Source: Alteromonas hispanica (GTDB taxonomy: Bacteria > Pseudomonadota > Gammaproteobacteria > Enterobacterales > Alteromonadaceae). From it: 64,000 nucleotides of DNA. The translations under genes were made by a program, and so were the position numbers. The notes beneath the pieces were generated by a model. The model saw only the letters and a program-made list of their open reading frames with translations, searched no databases and was not told where the DNA came from. The stretch spans positions 558,001 to 622,000 of the forward strand of contig NZ_JAAAWP010000001.1 of assembly GCF_010500915.1 (NCBI RefSeq), written 5' to 3'. Shown here piece after piece: positions 9,912-18,925 of this stretch; within the stretch, counting starts at the first letter, position 1, and every line of letters begins with the position of its first letter.

Positions 9912-12065
9912 GTGCTTTGTTTAAATTTATCAATTGCAAATAAAGGTCGTTTTTTGAGAGCAGAACGCCAAGCAAAAGCATTTTTTAAACAGCATAAAGC
10001 TAGGGCCCTTACACCTTATCAATACAGTACAAAAGACCAGTCATTTGAGTGTCTGGTCTGCCTCGACATGTTTGATATGTCTTATGACCGCGCCAAAGCT
10101 CTCGCGAAACGCTGGAAAAGTAAAGGTAGAGAGAACTTAGATGGAGTCTGCTGCCCTTCTTGTAGAAAAAGCTGGGCGCAATCGCGAACCTTGGCATCAC
10201 AGTATGCGGCTATGACGGATGAGCAACTCATAAAGCTTAGTGAAGCGGCGTATGAATCTAACACCGAAGCTTCCAATCCGAGGCCCTATTGCGACACCCC
10301 GCATTATAACGAAATGCGGCGGCGTAAAAATGAGCAAGGGCTCTCACTCGTTGACCAGGTAAACGAGCTATTAGGTAGACGACGCCAAAGGCCCGAGCTG
10401 GACAATTATACATTAGACGACTGGCGGGGCTATTTAGCAGAACGAAAATACATAAATCAGAATGCGTGGAAAAGGGCTGATTCACATGGCTTGAAAAAGT
10501 GTCGTGAATCCGGATATTTTGAGCAATTAAAAGTAGAGTTTTTTTCCAACCGTCTTCTCTTTTTATCCAAAAATGGGGGAATATTTCATTGCCAGAGCAA
10601 CGAAGAAAAAATTTTCGCGCAGGTGCTCGATGCCCTTGATTTAGAATTCGAGGCGCATCCCGAATGGCCATTCTGCTTGCCGAATTCGTCCCGAAATTGT
10701 TTAGCAGACTTCAAGGCTAAGGTTAACGGGCGGGTCTGCTTTATTGAGGTTTGGTTGGTGGGTAAGCATCTCCTCAAGCCCAGCGAGTTAAACGATACTT
10801 TCTTAATGAAATACACAGAGAGGCGTGCGCTCAAAGAACAATTAATAAAACAAGCCACTGGTGTTTGCTTTGATAATTTTATTTCGATTGAGGCTAGGAC
10901 ACTGAAAAATCATGGGTTAGAAACCTTTTTGGAAGAGATAAAATCTGTCCTCCATGCATTGGGTGTTAACGGGCTCGAGATCATCTCTAGCAAGCTAATT
11001 TCAGAAGCAGATCAAGCTTTATGCGCTGCCAGTTCACTTGATTCAGAATGGTTACTGAATTACGCTATCAAAAATAACTTGACGCATTACACTCATTTTG
11101 AGTCTTCGTTGGAAAGAGCAATCCGCAGAAATCAAGAGCTCAAATGTGAACTTGAGCTCAAGCTGGCTGAATACTGGAGACGCGAACCGACTTCTAGATT
11201 CCTTGAGAAGCCCAACCTCGATGACGTTAAAAAGTTTATTGCTCAACGTGTCGACATCAATACTCGGGAGGCTTATCAAAAAGCGTGCGAGCGAGGTGAG
11301 CTACCTGCCGGATTTTTGCAAAACCCTGTGCAGTATTATGACGAATTAACTTGCTGGCGAGAACTATTTGGTAGGCCCTCGCTCGTAGATTATGACGAAG
11401 CCCGAGCAATCGTACGCAGGCTAGAGGTAAAAGGCAAAACTGACTTCACTCAGCGTCGCGCTAGCATTAAGGAATCATTGGATTGTAATCACCCTGATTA
11501 CGACCTGCTCAAAGTGAAAGGCAACCCGGGGAACCCAATATCCGGCGGTTATCTTGAGTTTACAACCTGGTCGGACTTTACCAGTAACGTTGAAAGCATA
11601 GGGCGAAATGAGAGAAACGCTAGAAATGCTGAGTTGTTAGAGTTGGTGAAGCGGGGCACCCTATCTGAAATTGTACAAGCGCTGAAGTCTTTTAAATGTG
11701 AATCAGCTGCGGCCCTCAGGAAGGAAGTAGGTCATAAAGTGATGGATGCATTATCCGAGGTTAACACCTCGCCCTTTATTGAGTTAGCACTGTTTGGTAA
11801 CACAAGGAAAAATATCAAAGACTTGTCGGCCATCGCTGCATTAGTGCCTGAAGCTGCTTTGAAAAATATTGATACCTGGGGTAGATACCGAAAAGCTAAC
11901 CCTGAATTTCAAGTGTTTCCCTATCATATTGAACGTGAGCTATCAGGTAGACAGGAGGGGACATGGACTGAAGTCATTCGAATTTTAGACACAAAAAGAG
12001 CCACGTTCCCCTTGGTCAGCGAATGGATTCAGGAAGGTTTAACATTTGTAAGGAGCAGATTGTGA
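9912..12065 (+). CDS. Zinc-finger protein with possible endonuclease fold (717 aa)
   Basis: This is the fourth gene of the recombinase operon. Residues 44-83 hold two cysteine pairs (CLVC, then CCPSC about 35 residues later), a zinc-binding module. Residues about 225-285 have the spacing of a PD-(D/E)xK-like nuclease: SNEEKIFAQVL, then CLADFKA, then a strand with FIEVWL, but the usual lysine is not visible. The rest is helical and unrecognised. The GTG at 9912 is taken as the start; a TTG at 9954 with AAAGG 7 bases upstream is an equally plausible start. Position suggests a DNA-targeting or resolving subunit for the mobile element; this is inference. Confidence 0.5.
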   Translation: MLCLNLSIANKGRFLRAERQAKAFFKQHKARALTPYQYSTKDQSFECLVCLDMFDMSYDRAKALAKRWKSKGRENLDGVCCPSCRKSWAQSRTLASQYAAMTDEQLIKLSEAAYESNTEASNPRPYCDTPHYNEMRRRKNEQGLSLVDQVNELLGRRRQRPELDNYTLDDWRGYLAERKYINQNAWKRADSHGLKKCRESGYFEQLKVEFFSNRLLFLSKNGGIFHCQSNEEKIFAQVLDALDLEFEAHPEWPFCLPNSSRNCLADFKAKVNGRVCFIEVWLVGKHLLKPSELNDTFLMKYTERRALKEQLIKQATGVCFDNFISIEARTLKNHGLETFLEEIKSVLHALGVNGLEIISSKLISEADQALCAASSLDSEWLLNYAIKNNLTHYTHFESSLERAIRRNQELKCELELKLAEYWRREPTSRFLEKPNLDDVKKFIAQRVDINTREAYQKACERGELPAGFLQNPVQYYDELTCWRELFGRPSLVDYDEARAIVRRLEVKGKTDFTQRRASIKESLDCNHPDYDLLKVKGNPGNPISGGYLEFTTWSDFTSNVESIGRNERNARNAELLELVKRGTLSEIVQALKSFKCESAAALRKEVGHKVMDALSEVNTSPFIELALFGNTRKNIKDLSAIAALVPEAALKNIDTWGRYRKANPEFQVFPYHIERELSGRQEGTWTEVIRILDTKRATFPLVSEWIQEGLTFVRSRL

Positions 12066-12075
12066 GGCATTCAAT

Positions 12076-12265
12076 TGTACTAGCTCAGAATTGATGGTTA
12101 CCCGTTTTTTAGGTGCCGCTGTAAGATTAGGTTTGAGCTAGATTATTCTCAGCCTAAGCCTGTTTCCCATCGATTAATGTTTCTAGTGGTGTTTTGCCAC
12201 AGCACATTTTGCCTTGATGAGCCCTTTCATTGTTTTAGTAATCCATCTGCTCTGTCTCATTAAAG
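12076..12265 (-). mobile_element. Remnant of IS481-family transposase C-terminus
   Basis: The minus strand encodes the conserved end of IS481 transposases: NNERAHQGKMCCGKTPLETL followed by DGKQ and AE, interrupted by stops (TAA before NNER and TAG after DGKQA). The probable right terminal end begins with TGTACTAGC at 12076. The rest of the element is missing. It marks the edge of the degenerate zone after the recombinase operon. Confidence 0.7.
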
Positions 12266-12387
12266 AGAAGCGGACAAATGCACAACAAGTAACGCGTCAT
12301 ATCGGTAGCGGAAAAAACGTCAGTCAATTCATCAGACGAAAACTACCATGCCCAAGGGGGCTCTGAAGGTGATCGATTGTTATCGGC
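12266..12387. other. Decayed sequence after the IS481 remnant
   Basis: Short and with stops in all frames. Probably internal or flanking debris of the IS481 element. No gene or structured signal is recognised. Confidence 0.3.
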
Positions 12388-12624
12388 ATGGTAATTTCAA
12401 GAAAAAGTGCTTATATTCGTTCTGAACTAAAACGCTATTCGCGCCACTTTTTGAAACGTTTACTGTTGTGTTACTTTTTTGAATATCGAATTTGTCTTAA
12501 AAATTACTTTGAGGAGGGACAGACAATTAATGAGATTCAGCTTATCGGCACTATCTTTATTATATTAACAATTTTAGTGGTAGGCATTGGCTTTTATTGG
12601 ATTGCACGTCGACATGACAAATAA
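12388..12624 (+). CDS. Small membrane protein, start uncertain
   Basis: The open frame is 78 codons, but the protein-like part is the last 32 residues: a charged start, a hydrophobic helix (LIGTIFIILTILVVGIGFYW) and a basic tail (ARRHDK). A very strong ribosome site (GAGGAGG at 12511-12517) lies 8 bases before an in-frame ATT codon at 12526. The only nearby ATG (12530) is in another frame and gives a 12-residue dead end. Either a rare ATT start or the far upstream ATG at 12388 must be used. The layout is similar to the small membrane protein at 3148. Confidence 0.4.
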   Translation: MVISRKSAYIRSELKRYSRHFLKRLLLCYFFEYRICLKNYFEEGQTINEIQLIGTIFIILTILVVGIGFYWIARRHDK

Positions 12625-13241
12625 ATCCTGTTGCAAAGAGTAAGTTAAGAAGGAACATACAAGACAGCTTAAATAGCAAACCTCTATATGTATTAGTCTC
12701 GAGTTTCCTGACAGGAGTGAACCAATAACGGTGCAGAATGTGGTATCAATAAGTGCCTTTTTATGTATTTTTGGCTGCGCTGTTCATCTAGTGTGAATGT
12801 CCAATAAAATAATCGAAAGCGAAGTACTCGCAAACTGACATCGCACTATTTTCTTCATTAATATTAGCCTTATACAGCTTGAGTACATGGAAGTATATCA
12901 GTATGAAATTTTACGATACTCCGAATGCCTCTCCCGACTATATTAAATTGAAAGAGTGGCCTTTCGGATGTTCAGTTGCCATACTTCGTGACAGTACTGC
13001 TATTCCCAAAGACATGGGATAGGCAATAAGTAAAATTCACAAATGTAACCCTTAAACACTAGAAGGACAGCGGGTTTATAAAGCGGTGTACGTCCCGATG
13101 TAGAACTTCAGATTGTATACTGAGTATATAAGTTAGGGAAAAATAGGTTAATATAGGCCTATTCAACAAATGCGAATACTCGCCGTCAGCTGGACTTTTG
13201 AATCACATTTTTTGCTGTAACACGTATTGTGGGAGTGCATC
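12625..13241. other. Gene-poor interval
   Basis: No recognised gene. A 39-codon frame at 12903-13022 (MKFYDTPNASPDYIKLKEWP at its start) has only a weak ribosome site. The last 100 bases are the upstream region of the DUF2384 gene. Confidence 0.4.
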
Positions 13242-13679
13242 ATGTTAACGTACACGCGCGACAGAGGGAAAAAGCAGACTATATGGGATATCATTGACAT
13301 CCCCCAGAGAGGTCGCCAGCTTCAAGAGGCCATAGCAAGAGGTCTACCCTATTCCATCTTTTTGCGCATCGCACATTACGCTGAAATGACCAATGCAGAA
13401 TTGGTTGGGTTACTCGGGATTTCAGTATCCACGCTACGTCGTCGTGCAAATGCTGGAAAGTTGAGTGTTGGTGAGAGCGAAAAAATAATTCGCCTTATTC
13501 AGATGATGAATGCAGGGTTAACGCTTTTTGATGGCAGTAAAGAGAAAGCGTTGTCATGGCTAAAGTCTCCCTCTCGTGGATTGAATGGCATTCAGCCTAT
13601 CACGATGATATCGACATTCGCGGGAACAAACGAGGTTCTGGCGTTGACTGGTCGTATAGAGCATGGTGTGTATTGTTAG
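13242..13679 (+). CDS. DUF2384 (MbcA/ParS/Xre-type) antitoxin, no toxin partner
   Basis: A GGGAG ribosome site lies 7 bases before the ATG at 13242; the ATG at 13227 has none. The 145-aa product has an N-terminal helix-turn-helix (GLLGISVSTLRRRANAGKLS) and the C-terminal DUF2384 domain (ESEKIIRLIQMMNAGLTLFD, LKSPSRGLNG, ending EVLALTGRIEHGVY), as in antitoxins of RES-type toxins. These bind and block NAD-degrading RES toxins and repress their own operon. The RES toxin normally follows directly, but here the next 150 bases contain no RES domain. The gene is therefore an orphan, possibly a solitary antitoxin or the survivor of a broken module. Confidence 0.8.
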   Translation: MLTYTRDRGKKQTIWDIIDIPQRGRQLQEAIARGLPYSIFLRIAHYAEMTNAELVGLLGISVSTLRRRANAGKLSVGESEKIIRLIQMMNAGLTLFDGSKEKALSWLKSPSRGLNGIQPITMISTFAGTNEVLALTGRIEHGVYC

Positions 13680-13827
13680 TTAGAACGCGCTATAATGTAT
13701 GGTAGCGAAAGACAGCACAAGGCTAGTACGTCATTGTTATATTCGCTGAATTTTGACCAATTTAGTAGAAAAGTTGCCTTCGCTCGAGCGACAGAGCATC
13801 GATTGAAACAGTGTTTAAAGGTGTACC

Positions 13828-13992
13828 ATGGCAAGAGTGTCGAGAGTTCCATTGAGCTTCATCTTATCAAGCAAAAATCCACGGCCTGAAGATAAGGCTC
13901 GATTGGATAAGTTTATGAGCACGTTCAGAGAGCGTTCAAAAGAAAAGATCGCGAGAGAATTTCCTCATCTTCCAGAGGCTAAAATTGACTAA
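13828..13992 (+). CDS. Small basic hypothetical protein (54 aa)
   Basis: AAGG lies about 6 bases before the ATG. The 54-aa product is rich in Arg and Lys (KNPRPEDKARLDKFMSTFRE) with one predicted amphipathic helix and no membrane segment. It occupies the place where a toxin would follow the DUF2384 antitoxin but shows no RES features. Function unknown. A frame at 13695-13889 overlaps it in another phase and looks like a shadow. Confidence 0.4.
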   Translation: MARVSRVPLSFILSSKNPRPEDKARLDKFMSTFRERSKEKIAREFPHLPEAKID

Positions 13993-14207
13993 ATTGTTAA
14001 AGTTAAATGGCCCTGTTTTCGTTTCGGTTTTATTTTACACATAGTCTTAGTTGATGCTCGGAGATAGCTAAGTAACTCACACAAGGCGCCGTCGCTTTTG
14101 TTGCTCCACATTGTTCGATGTGTAAGCTCGTTGTCATAAGTGGCTTTATCAAGTTTACATGTCACCATTTTCTCCTAGCACTTTACCTCATAAACGAATT
14201 TTAAATT

Positions 14208-14873
14208 TTATTGCGTAAACTGCTCTGATTGTTCATATCGGGTAATGGCACAGCTTAGTGCATCTATAAGCAATAGGTTGCTATCGTAGTCCTGTAACAA
14301 AATCTCGATGATGTCTAAAGCTTTTTGGTGCTCTTCTTCGGTATTTATAGTATTTAATATTGGAAATTCACTTTGAAGTCGCTGCCCCATTTCTCGCAAT
14401 CTTAAAAGAGCATCGCTACTTTTTTGCATAGTCTCTGCCGAATTTTCGTCGTCAGAGATTACATCAAATATATTCTTATATTGAAGAACCTCATCTCCTG
14501 TTTGTTGCTCATGCTCAATGACTTGTTTACTTCGTGCAGAGTTATCAGCTACTTCATCAATAAGTTCTTTTTCGCCTGTTGGCCAGTGAAAATCGTTCGG
14601 GCTAAGAAGCTCCTCTAGCGTGTACTTATTTGTGATTATTTCACGTTTTTCACACCAATCTCGCGCTATCACATCAAAAAACTCTGCAGGAATTTTCACC
14701 GACACCTGAGAGTCTAATATTTCAACCGGCAAGGGCATGGAATGCGAAACGACAATATCTATTTGGGCACTACTCCCGGGGGGGAGTGCTTCACTATTGC
14801 CAGACTCATTATTATCTATCTGATATAGGCTCAATGCGGTGGAGGCCTGTGATATCAAACTTTTCTTGCTCAT
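14208..14873 (-). CDS. Hypothetical protein with antitoxin-like C-terminus (221 aa)
   Basis: An AGGAC ribosome site precedes the ATG at 14873. The protein is acidic and soluble. Its last 50 residues (INTEEEHQKALDIIEILLQD, then LLLIDALSCAITRYE) match the helical pattern of HigA antitoxins, where an 'I.TEE.Y..AL..IE.L' helix is followed by 'L..L...YE'. The centre (NKYTLEELLSPNDFHWPTGE) looks like the tail of MazE/PemI-type antitoxins. There is no toxin gene next to it and no helix-turn-helix is evident. Antitoxin-like or regulatory is a guess; otherwise unknown. Confidence 0.5.
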   Translation of the reverse strand: MSKKSLISQASTALSLYQIDNNESGNSEALPPGSSAQIDIVVSHSMPLPVEILDSQVSVKIPAEFFDVIARDWCEKREIITNKYTLEELLSPNDFHWPTGEKELIDEVADNSARSKQVIEHEQQTGDEVLQYKNIFDVISDDENSAETMQKSSDALLRLREMGQRLQSEFPILNTINTEEEHQKALDIIEILLQDYDSNLLLIDALSCAITRYEQSEQFTQ

Positions 14874-15647
14874 ACTCTTGTCCTGAAATTATCAGCTTCG
14901 CTACATTAATGGTTGGGCTCTGAACTTAAATATATGCTCACACCTCAATATTAACTTAGTGGCTTAGTCTGCTTTTGGCGATACTGATTAAACTAACCCG
15001 GGCGGCTAGCGCCGAACTTTTAACCAATGGAGCAAATATTGATACTAATATGAAATCGAAAACTTTCACACGAAAATTCCTACGATAAGTAGGTTTAGCC
15101 AACTATCTTGACCGGGTCTCTATAAATATTCGACAAGACAATAGCTATGCTATGCCGAGCTTAGAGCGATTTTGGTTGCGCTGATCAATCCACTTATCTT
15201 CCACCAGCGAGCCTGTGTCAAAAGTCTCAGTGTCTTGCTGTGTTAGCATATCCAGTAGCTCAGCGGTTCGAAGATTGACTGTGACACAAACCCACGTCGT
15301 TTTTTTCTTGTTGCTGACCTTGGTTACCTTTGTACTTCTTTGTTGTTACGAGTGATAGATTGGCAACCAAGTCACTTTACGGAAATGTGTTCACTTCAAT
15401 TGAGCCGATATTTGCTCTTTACTTTCACATTAAAAAAACCTTGTGACATAGTGTGTATTTCCTCAAATTGAATTAAGGTGTTCAATTTTTTCTCGAAAAA
15501 TGCCTTAATCATGCCCTATACTCGTATGATAGCTGCTGATTGCTTTGGGTCTATAGTACGGCTTCGTTGTTAATCCAGGACGGTGAGCAGCATAGTTAAA
15601 ACTAGTAAACCTGCTAACATTTGTGTTTGTTAAACGTGAGGAACGTG
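14874..15647. other. 774-bp interval without a clear gene
   Basis: The minus strand between about 15160 and 15330 has 60 codons open (VCVTVNLRTAELLDMLTQQD and downstream) that look protein-like but have no start codon. This is probably the tail of a lost gene. The last 180 bases carry an AT-rich upstream region for the small membrane protein at 15648. Nothing else is recognised. Confidence 0.4.
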
Positions 15648-15782
15648 ATGTATCAAATTATTGTCTATGGAACGATTGGTATGCTGGTGGCGCTAACCTT
15701 TGCGGCCATCTTCATTGACTGGGATAAAATAGGTCACAAATACTTTCCAGAAACTTTTAAGGCGCCAGAGGATGATTCCTGA
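15648..15782 (+). CDS. Small single-pass membrane protein (44 aa)
   Basis: GAGGA lies 6 bases before the ATG. The product has one N-terminal hydrophobic helix (IIVYGTIGMLVALTFAAIFI) followed by a polar tail (DWDKIGHKYF to EDDS). No family recognised. It ends eight bases before a copy of the end of the DUF2357 gene. Confidence 0.5.
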   Translation: MYQIIVYGTIGMLVALTFAAIFIDWDKIGHKYFPETFKAPEDDS

Positions 15783-15790
15783 TAGCCGCT

Positions 15791-15945
15791 CAATACCAAG
15801 TGCCCTAAATGTGGTGAATGGGGAGCATTGTAAAGATTTCCCGTCAAATGCCACAAAGCCAATAAATTTGGTGAGCAACATCTATTTTTTTATTACACAC
15901 CGTTAGCATCTGGATGATGCCTATTCACCTAGTGTTGACGATAAA
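15791..15945 (+). repeat. Degenerate copy of the 3' end of the McrC-like (DUF2357) gene and its flank
   Basis: About 150 bases align with 24990-25137, the end of the 875-codon DUF2357 gene. The last codons read KCPKCGEWGAL here and KCPKCGEWGAW there, and the similarity continues about 110 bases past the stop codon, including a CACACCGTTAGCATC/GCACCGTTAGTATC stretch. The remainder of the gene is absent. The copy shows that a related locus once lay here, directly upstream of a large-recombinase remnant. Confidence 0.8.
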
Positions 15946-15966
15946 CGAACGAAACTAAAATTGTCG

Positions 15967-16330
15967 GCCAAAATAGAGCAGAAGACTCAGTCCGTGCGTT
16001 TAGGATGTTACATACCGATGAGTTAACCAGAGATGAATGCTCTAGGGAGAGCAACCTTGATAGAACTGTAAATAAAATCTTTGCTCTAAAGGAGCGTTTA
16101 AAAAGCGACGATGATGATGATAATCTACCTCGAACTCACTTAGGCTACCTCCTATCATCTTGAACGCTTTTACAGGTTGGACTGGGTTACACGAGGTAGC
16201 CACGAGAGAAGAACGGCCAAACAAATACGTGGTCACTACAAAAGAACAAAGATACGAGCGAATAACGGGTTCCGATGACTTAATGACGCCATCGCTAAGT
16301 ACGTAAAAGCTACCGCTTATTTACGAAGAA
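15967..16330 (+). pseudogene. Fragment of a large tyrosine recombinase related to the one at 4129
   Basis: In one frame 15968-16150 encodes VRAFRMLHTDELTRDE and a tail ending THLGYL, matching TRAFRLSYTDPDVANH through LTYL of recombinase I (about residues 145-200). After a frameshift near 16148 the other frame reads SYHLERFYRLDWVTRG, matching YSLEHFYRLNWTTRV of the same protein. Stops interrupt both frames and the catalytic end is missing. It is too divergent to be a recent duplication, so it comes from a second, related element. Confidence 0.8.
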
Positions 16331-16414
16331 GTTGGTGTAACAAAAAGCGAGGACTCACCCGACGTTACAATCATCAAATCCTCAATTCCAAGCTCAGTAT
16401 ACAAATAGCCAAAC

Positions 16415-17008
16415 TTAAAAATATCTTTGATATTTTTTGTATTTCTCTTTCTTATCTGTGAACCACTCAGTAAGGTCTACATTAAAAAAAACGCCGTTAT
16501 TACCATTTCCACGATGTACGAAGCCGATGGAGTATTTAGATTTAATATGAAGTGTAAAACCATGTCCGATAGAATCTGCCTCATCTCTATCCCAATAAAG
16601 AGAGGTAAGAGAAAACCCAAAGCCCTTCTCCCACCAATTCAAACCGGCCCACTCTAAAGCGATAGCTACCGAATCTCGCGAACCGCGCTCTAAATTGTCA
16701 ATTCTTTCAACAACCAGTGTAGGATGGAGAAGAATAATTTGGAGTTTAGGCGGCGCCACCAATGAAGGACCATTAAATTCATTACTGTAATACTGGGTAG
16801 TCGCCCATACCTCCCAAGGCCACTGGTACCGACTTTCATCCATAAACGAGTTCCAGCTTTTAACCAACACATTATGCTTTTCTTGGTTAGTTTCCAATAA
16901 GACGTTCCGATAAGAGTAAAAAGCAGGAGAAAGAGCGAACCTAAATTGTTCAGCAGCAGTACGACAACTAACATCTCCTTCTGCATTTGCACATACGCTA
17001 TCTTTTGC
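16415..17008 (-). pseudogene. 5'-truncated gene for a hypothetical, possibly exported, protein
   Basis: The frame is open from a TAA at 17009 to 16415, but contains no ATG or GTG start before residue about 37; only a TTG at 16897 is available. The open part includes AEGDVSCRTAAEQFRFALSP and a Trp/Tyr-rich body (EWAGLNWWEKGFGFSL, IKSKYSIGFVHRGNGNN) ending in a lysine-rich tail. Family not recognised. The alternating aromatic strands could be a beta-rich envelope protein whose signal peptide has been lost. The overlapping frame at 16690-16992 looks like a shadow. Confidence 0.45.
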
Positions 17009-17095
17009 TTAAGGTCACGTTATAAATGTTTGTGACTGTATCAATTAGACATTAAATCATTAACTAGCTCCGTTTGAAAAGTTGACTCATTAAAG

Positions 17096-18628
17096 TCACT
17101 TTCTTTTCTTTCGTACCTTTTGCCCTTGCTTACGACGCTCCTTTAAATTAGCTCTATTTGCCTTATTCTTTCTTCCGATCAAAGACCGTTTAAATGACGC
17201 GTACTCTTCCTGATGCGATTTTGCATCTTCACAACCGAACTCAACAGCTAGTTTTATTAAGTGCTCAAAGTAGATATCAGGATGTCTAATTTTATTCTTT
17301 GCTGCACAATCTATGTCATACATCGCCAATACGAAATACAACCGCCCTGCATCAGCTTTATTCAAAAGTTTGGCTTCACACATCGCCTCTAATACAACTT
17401 TATTACAAAGAAGTCCTAGCTGCCCTTTAGCTTCTGCAAAAAGAGCTGTGAGAGAGGCAGGAAACATATATGTTGGCATTCTGTTCCAATATTTGACGAG
17501 TTTTTCTATGGCTCTTACCTCGTCTTCTATTGCGGAACAGTCATCAAACAGTACTAATAACCCATCTAAATACTCAACTCCGGGCATTGATGTAGCTTTT
17601 AAAAAAACAACATTTCGTTTTGTATCTTTGGTAATATTTTTATTCAGAACATCCATGGATACTTGGTAAGCTAACGCACTTGCATTACGCCTTTTGACTC
17701 CCAAGTCGATTAGTCTTGAAAATTGTTCCTTATCTCCTAACTCGAAGGAAAGACTTAAGGCGTTGTCAAATGCTTCTGCATGCCCCATATTCAAAGCGGC
17801 TAGAAGTAAGTCTAATGCGGCAGACTTTTTTCCTAAAGCTAAATAAGATCTAGCCAAACTAAACCTTACGTCCCCAGAGCTTTCAAGCTCCAGAGCTTGC
17901 CTTTTGGTTTTGCGGAACTCTTCATCATTCTTGCCTTTTGGGTGTGCTTCTCCTGAATATATCTCTAATAACAATAGATATCCCCGACCTTCTCCCAGTC
18001 GAATACTTTTATTCGCCCAAAAAATTGCCTCGTTTATTTGCAGAAGGATCTTATCAATTACTAAGCGTGAATTTGTACGGGGCAAATCATGGAGACAGGC
18101 CAAACACTTCTTAGCGTGTGTATACACGCTACTTGGGTTCTCATTGAGTACCTGATAAGCATCTATTAGTTGATTTATATTTACTGTTTTCTCTAACTCA
18201 TTAGGGATGTGACTGGGGCAAAACCTTTTACAGAGTGTTTCACCCAAGTTCATTGCAACGTTCAAGCAAGACTTGAGTTGTTGTTTAGTGACGAACGTTC
18301 TCTCAATTTCACCGGTTATGGAATTTATGGATATATGGGCTCCCACATTACCTATCGTGCGGAGATGGTGAAGTTGCTCTATTACATCATCATTATTGAG
18401 GAGCCCCTGCTGTATGCTCTTTTGGATCATGCTATACAAACCGTTTGCCGCTAAAATCTTGCCTTGAGCATGAGCCCAGTAAAGAAGCCACACTTCAGCA
18501 AAGTATCTAAGCTTGGAAGAGCATGCATCGGCATCTATATCAATAAGAAGTTCACACGTTTTTCCTGCTCGATAAAGCTCGGGGTAGGATTCTTTTAAAT
18601 ACCTAAAGTTTGAATTAATCAATTCCAT
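17096..18628 (-). CDS. DUF4145 (HEPN-like) plus TPR/Sel1-type repeat protein
   Basis: The 510-aa product starts with a DUF4145-type helical domain (LRYFAEVWLLYW, then LRTIGNVGAHISI near residue 90), the domain also seen at the N-terminus of the HsdR in this window; DUF4145 belongs to the HEPN clan. Residues about 160-450 form helical repeats of the TPR/Sel1 kind (RYLLLLEIYSGEAH, FSLARSYLALGKKSAALDLL, ALNMGHAEAF). The last 30 residues are extremely basic (RRKQGQKVRKKRK), suggesting nucleic-acid contact. No catalytic motif is proven. It stands alone with decayed genes on both sides; a defence role is plausible from context only. Confidence 0.6.
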   Translation of the reverse strand: MELINSNFRYLKESYPELYRAGKTCELLIDIDADACSSKLRYFAEVWLLYWAHAQGKILAANGLYSMIQKSIQQGLLNNDDVIEQLHHLRTIGNVGAHISINSITGEIERTFVTKQQLKSCLNVAMNLGETLCKRFCPSHIPNELEKTVNINQLIDAYQVLNENPSSVYTHAKKCLACLHDLPRTNSRLVIDKILLQINEAIFWANKSIRLGEGRGYLLLLEIYSGEAHPKGKNDEEFRKTKRQALELESSGDVRFSLARSYLALGKKSAALDLLLAALNMGHAEAFDNALSLSFELGDKEQFSRLIDLGVKRRNASALAYQVSMDVLNKNITKDTKRNVVFLKATSMPGVEYLDGLLVLFDDCSAIEDEVRAIEKLVKYWNRMPTYMFPASLTALFAEAKGQLGLLCNKVVLEAMCEAKLLNKADAGRLYFVLAMYDIDCAAKNKIRHPDIYFEHLIKLAVEFGCEDAKSHQEEYASFKRSLIGRKNKANRANLKERRKQGQKVRKKRK

Positions 18629-18925
18629 TTACTACGACCTTTCCTTAAAACTATCTTCTTTTTATTTTGTATGTAAAGCCACTACTGAAAAACGGCATCT
18701 AGAAAACCGAATATCTTAAGAGGTAAGTGGTATTGCATGTAAATGCATAAACTTTCTTTTTCACCTTTTATCCAGACGATTTGATATGGGTTATTGTATG
18801 GATGAGGGATTTCGTTACCTATGAGGCGCTCCCTAGAATTTATTGCTCCGTTTGAACTTCATTTTTTCGTTGCTGTACGCTTCAAGTAAATTGCACCGGT
18901 AAATTCGGAGGCGAATTTGTTTAAG

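Noticed and set aside
10258..10671. 137-codon open frame on the minus strand
   Set aside because: Lies wholly inside the 717-aa gene on the other strand; no ribosome site, composition atypical, considered a shadow.
13680..13992. RES toxin gene after the antitoxin
   Set aside because: None of the three frames shows the RES domain motifs.
16690..16992. 100-codon frame starting with a hydrophobic stretch, like a signal peptide
   Set aside because: It overlaps the truncated gene in another phase; the Trp/Tyr-rich body in the other frame looks more protein-like. No good reason to prefer this frame.
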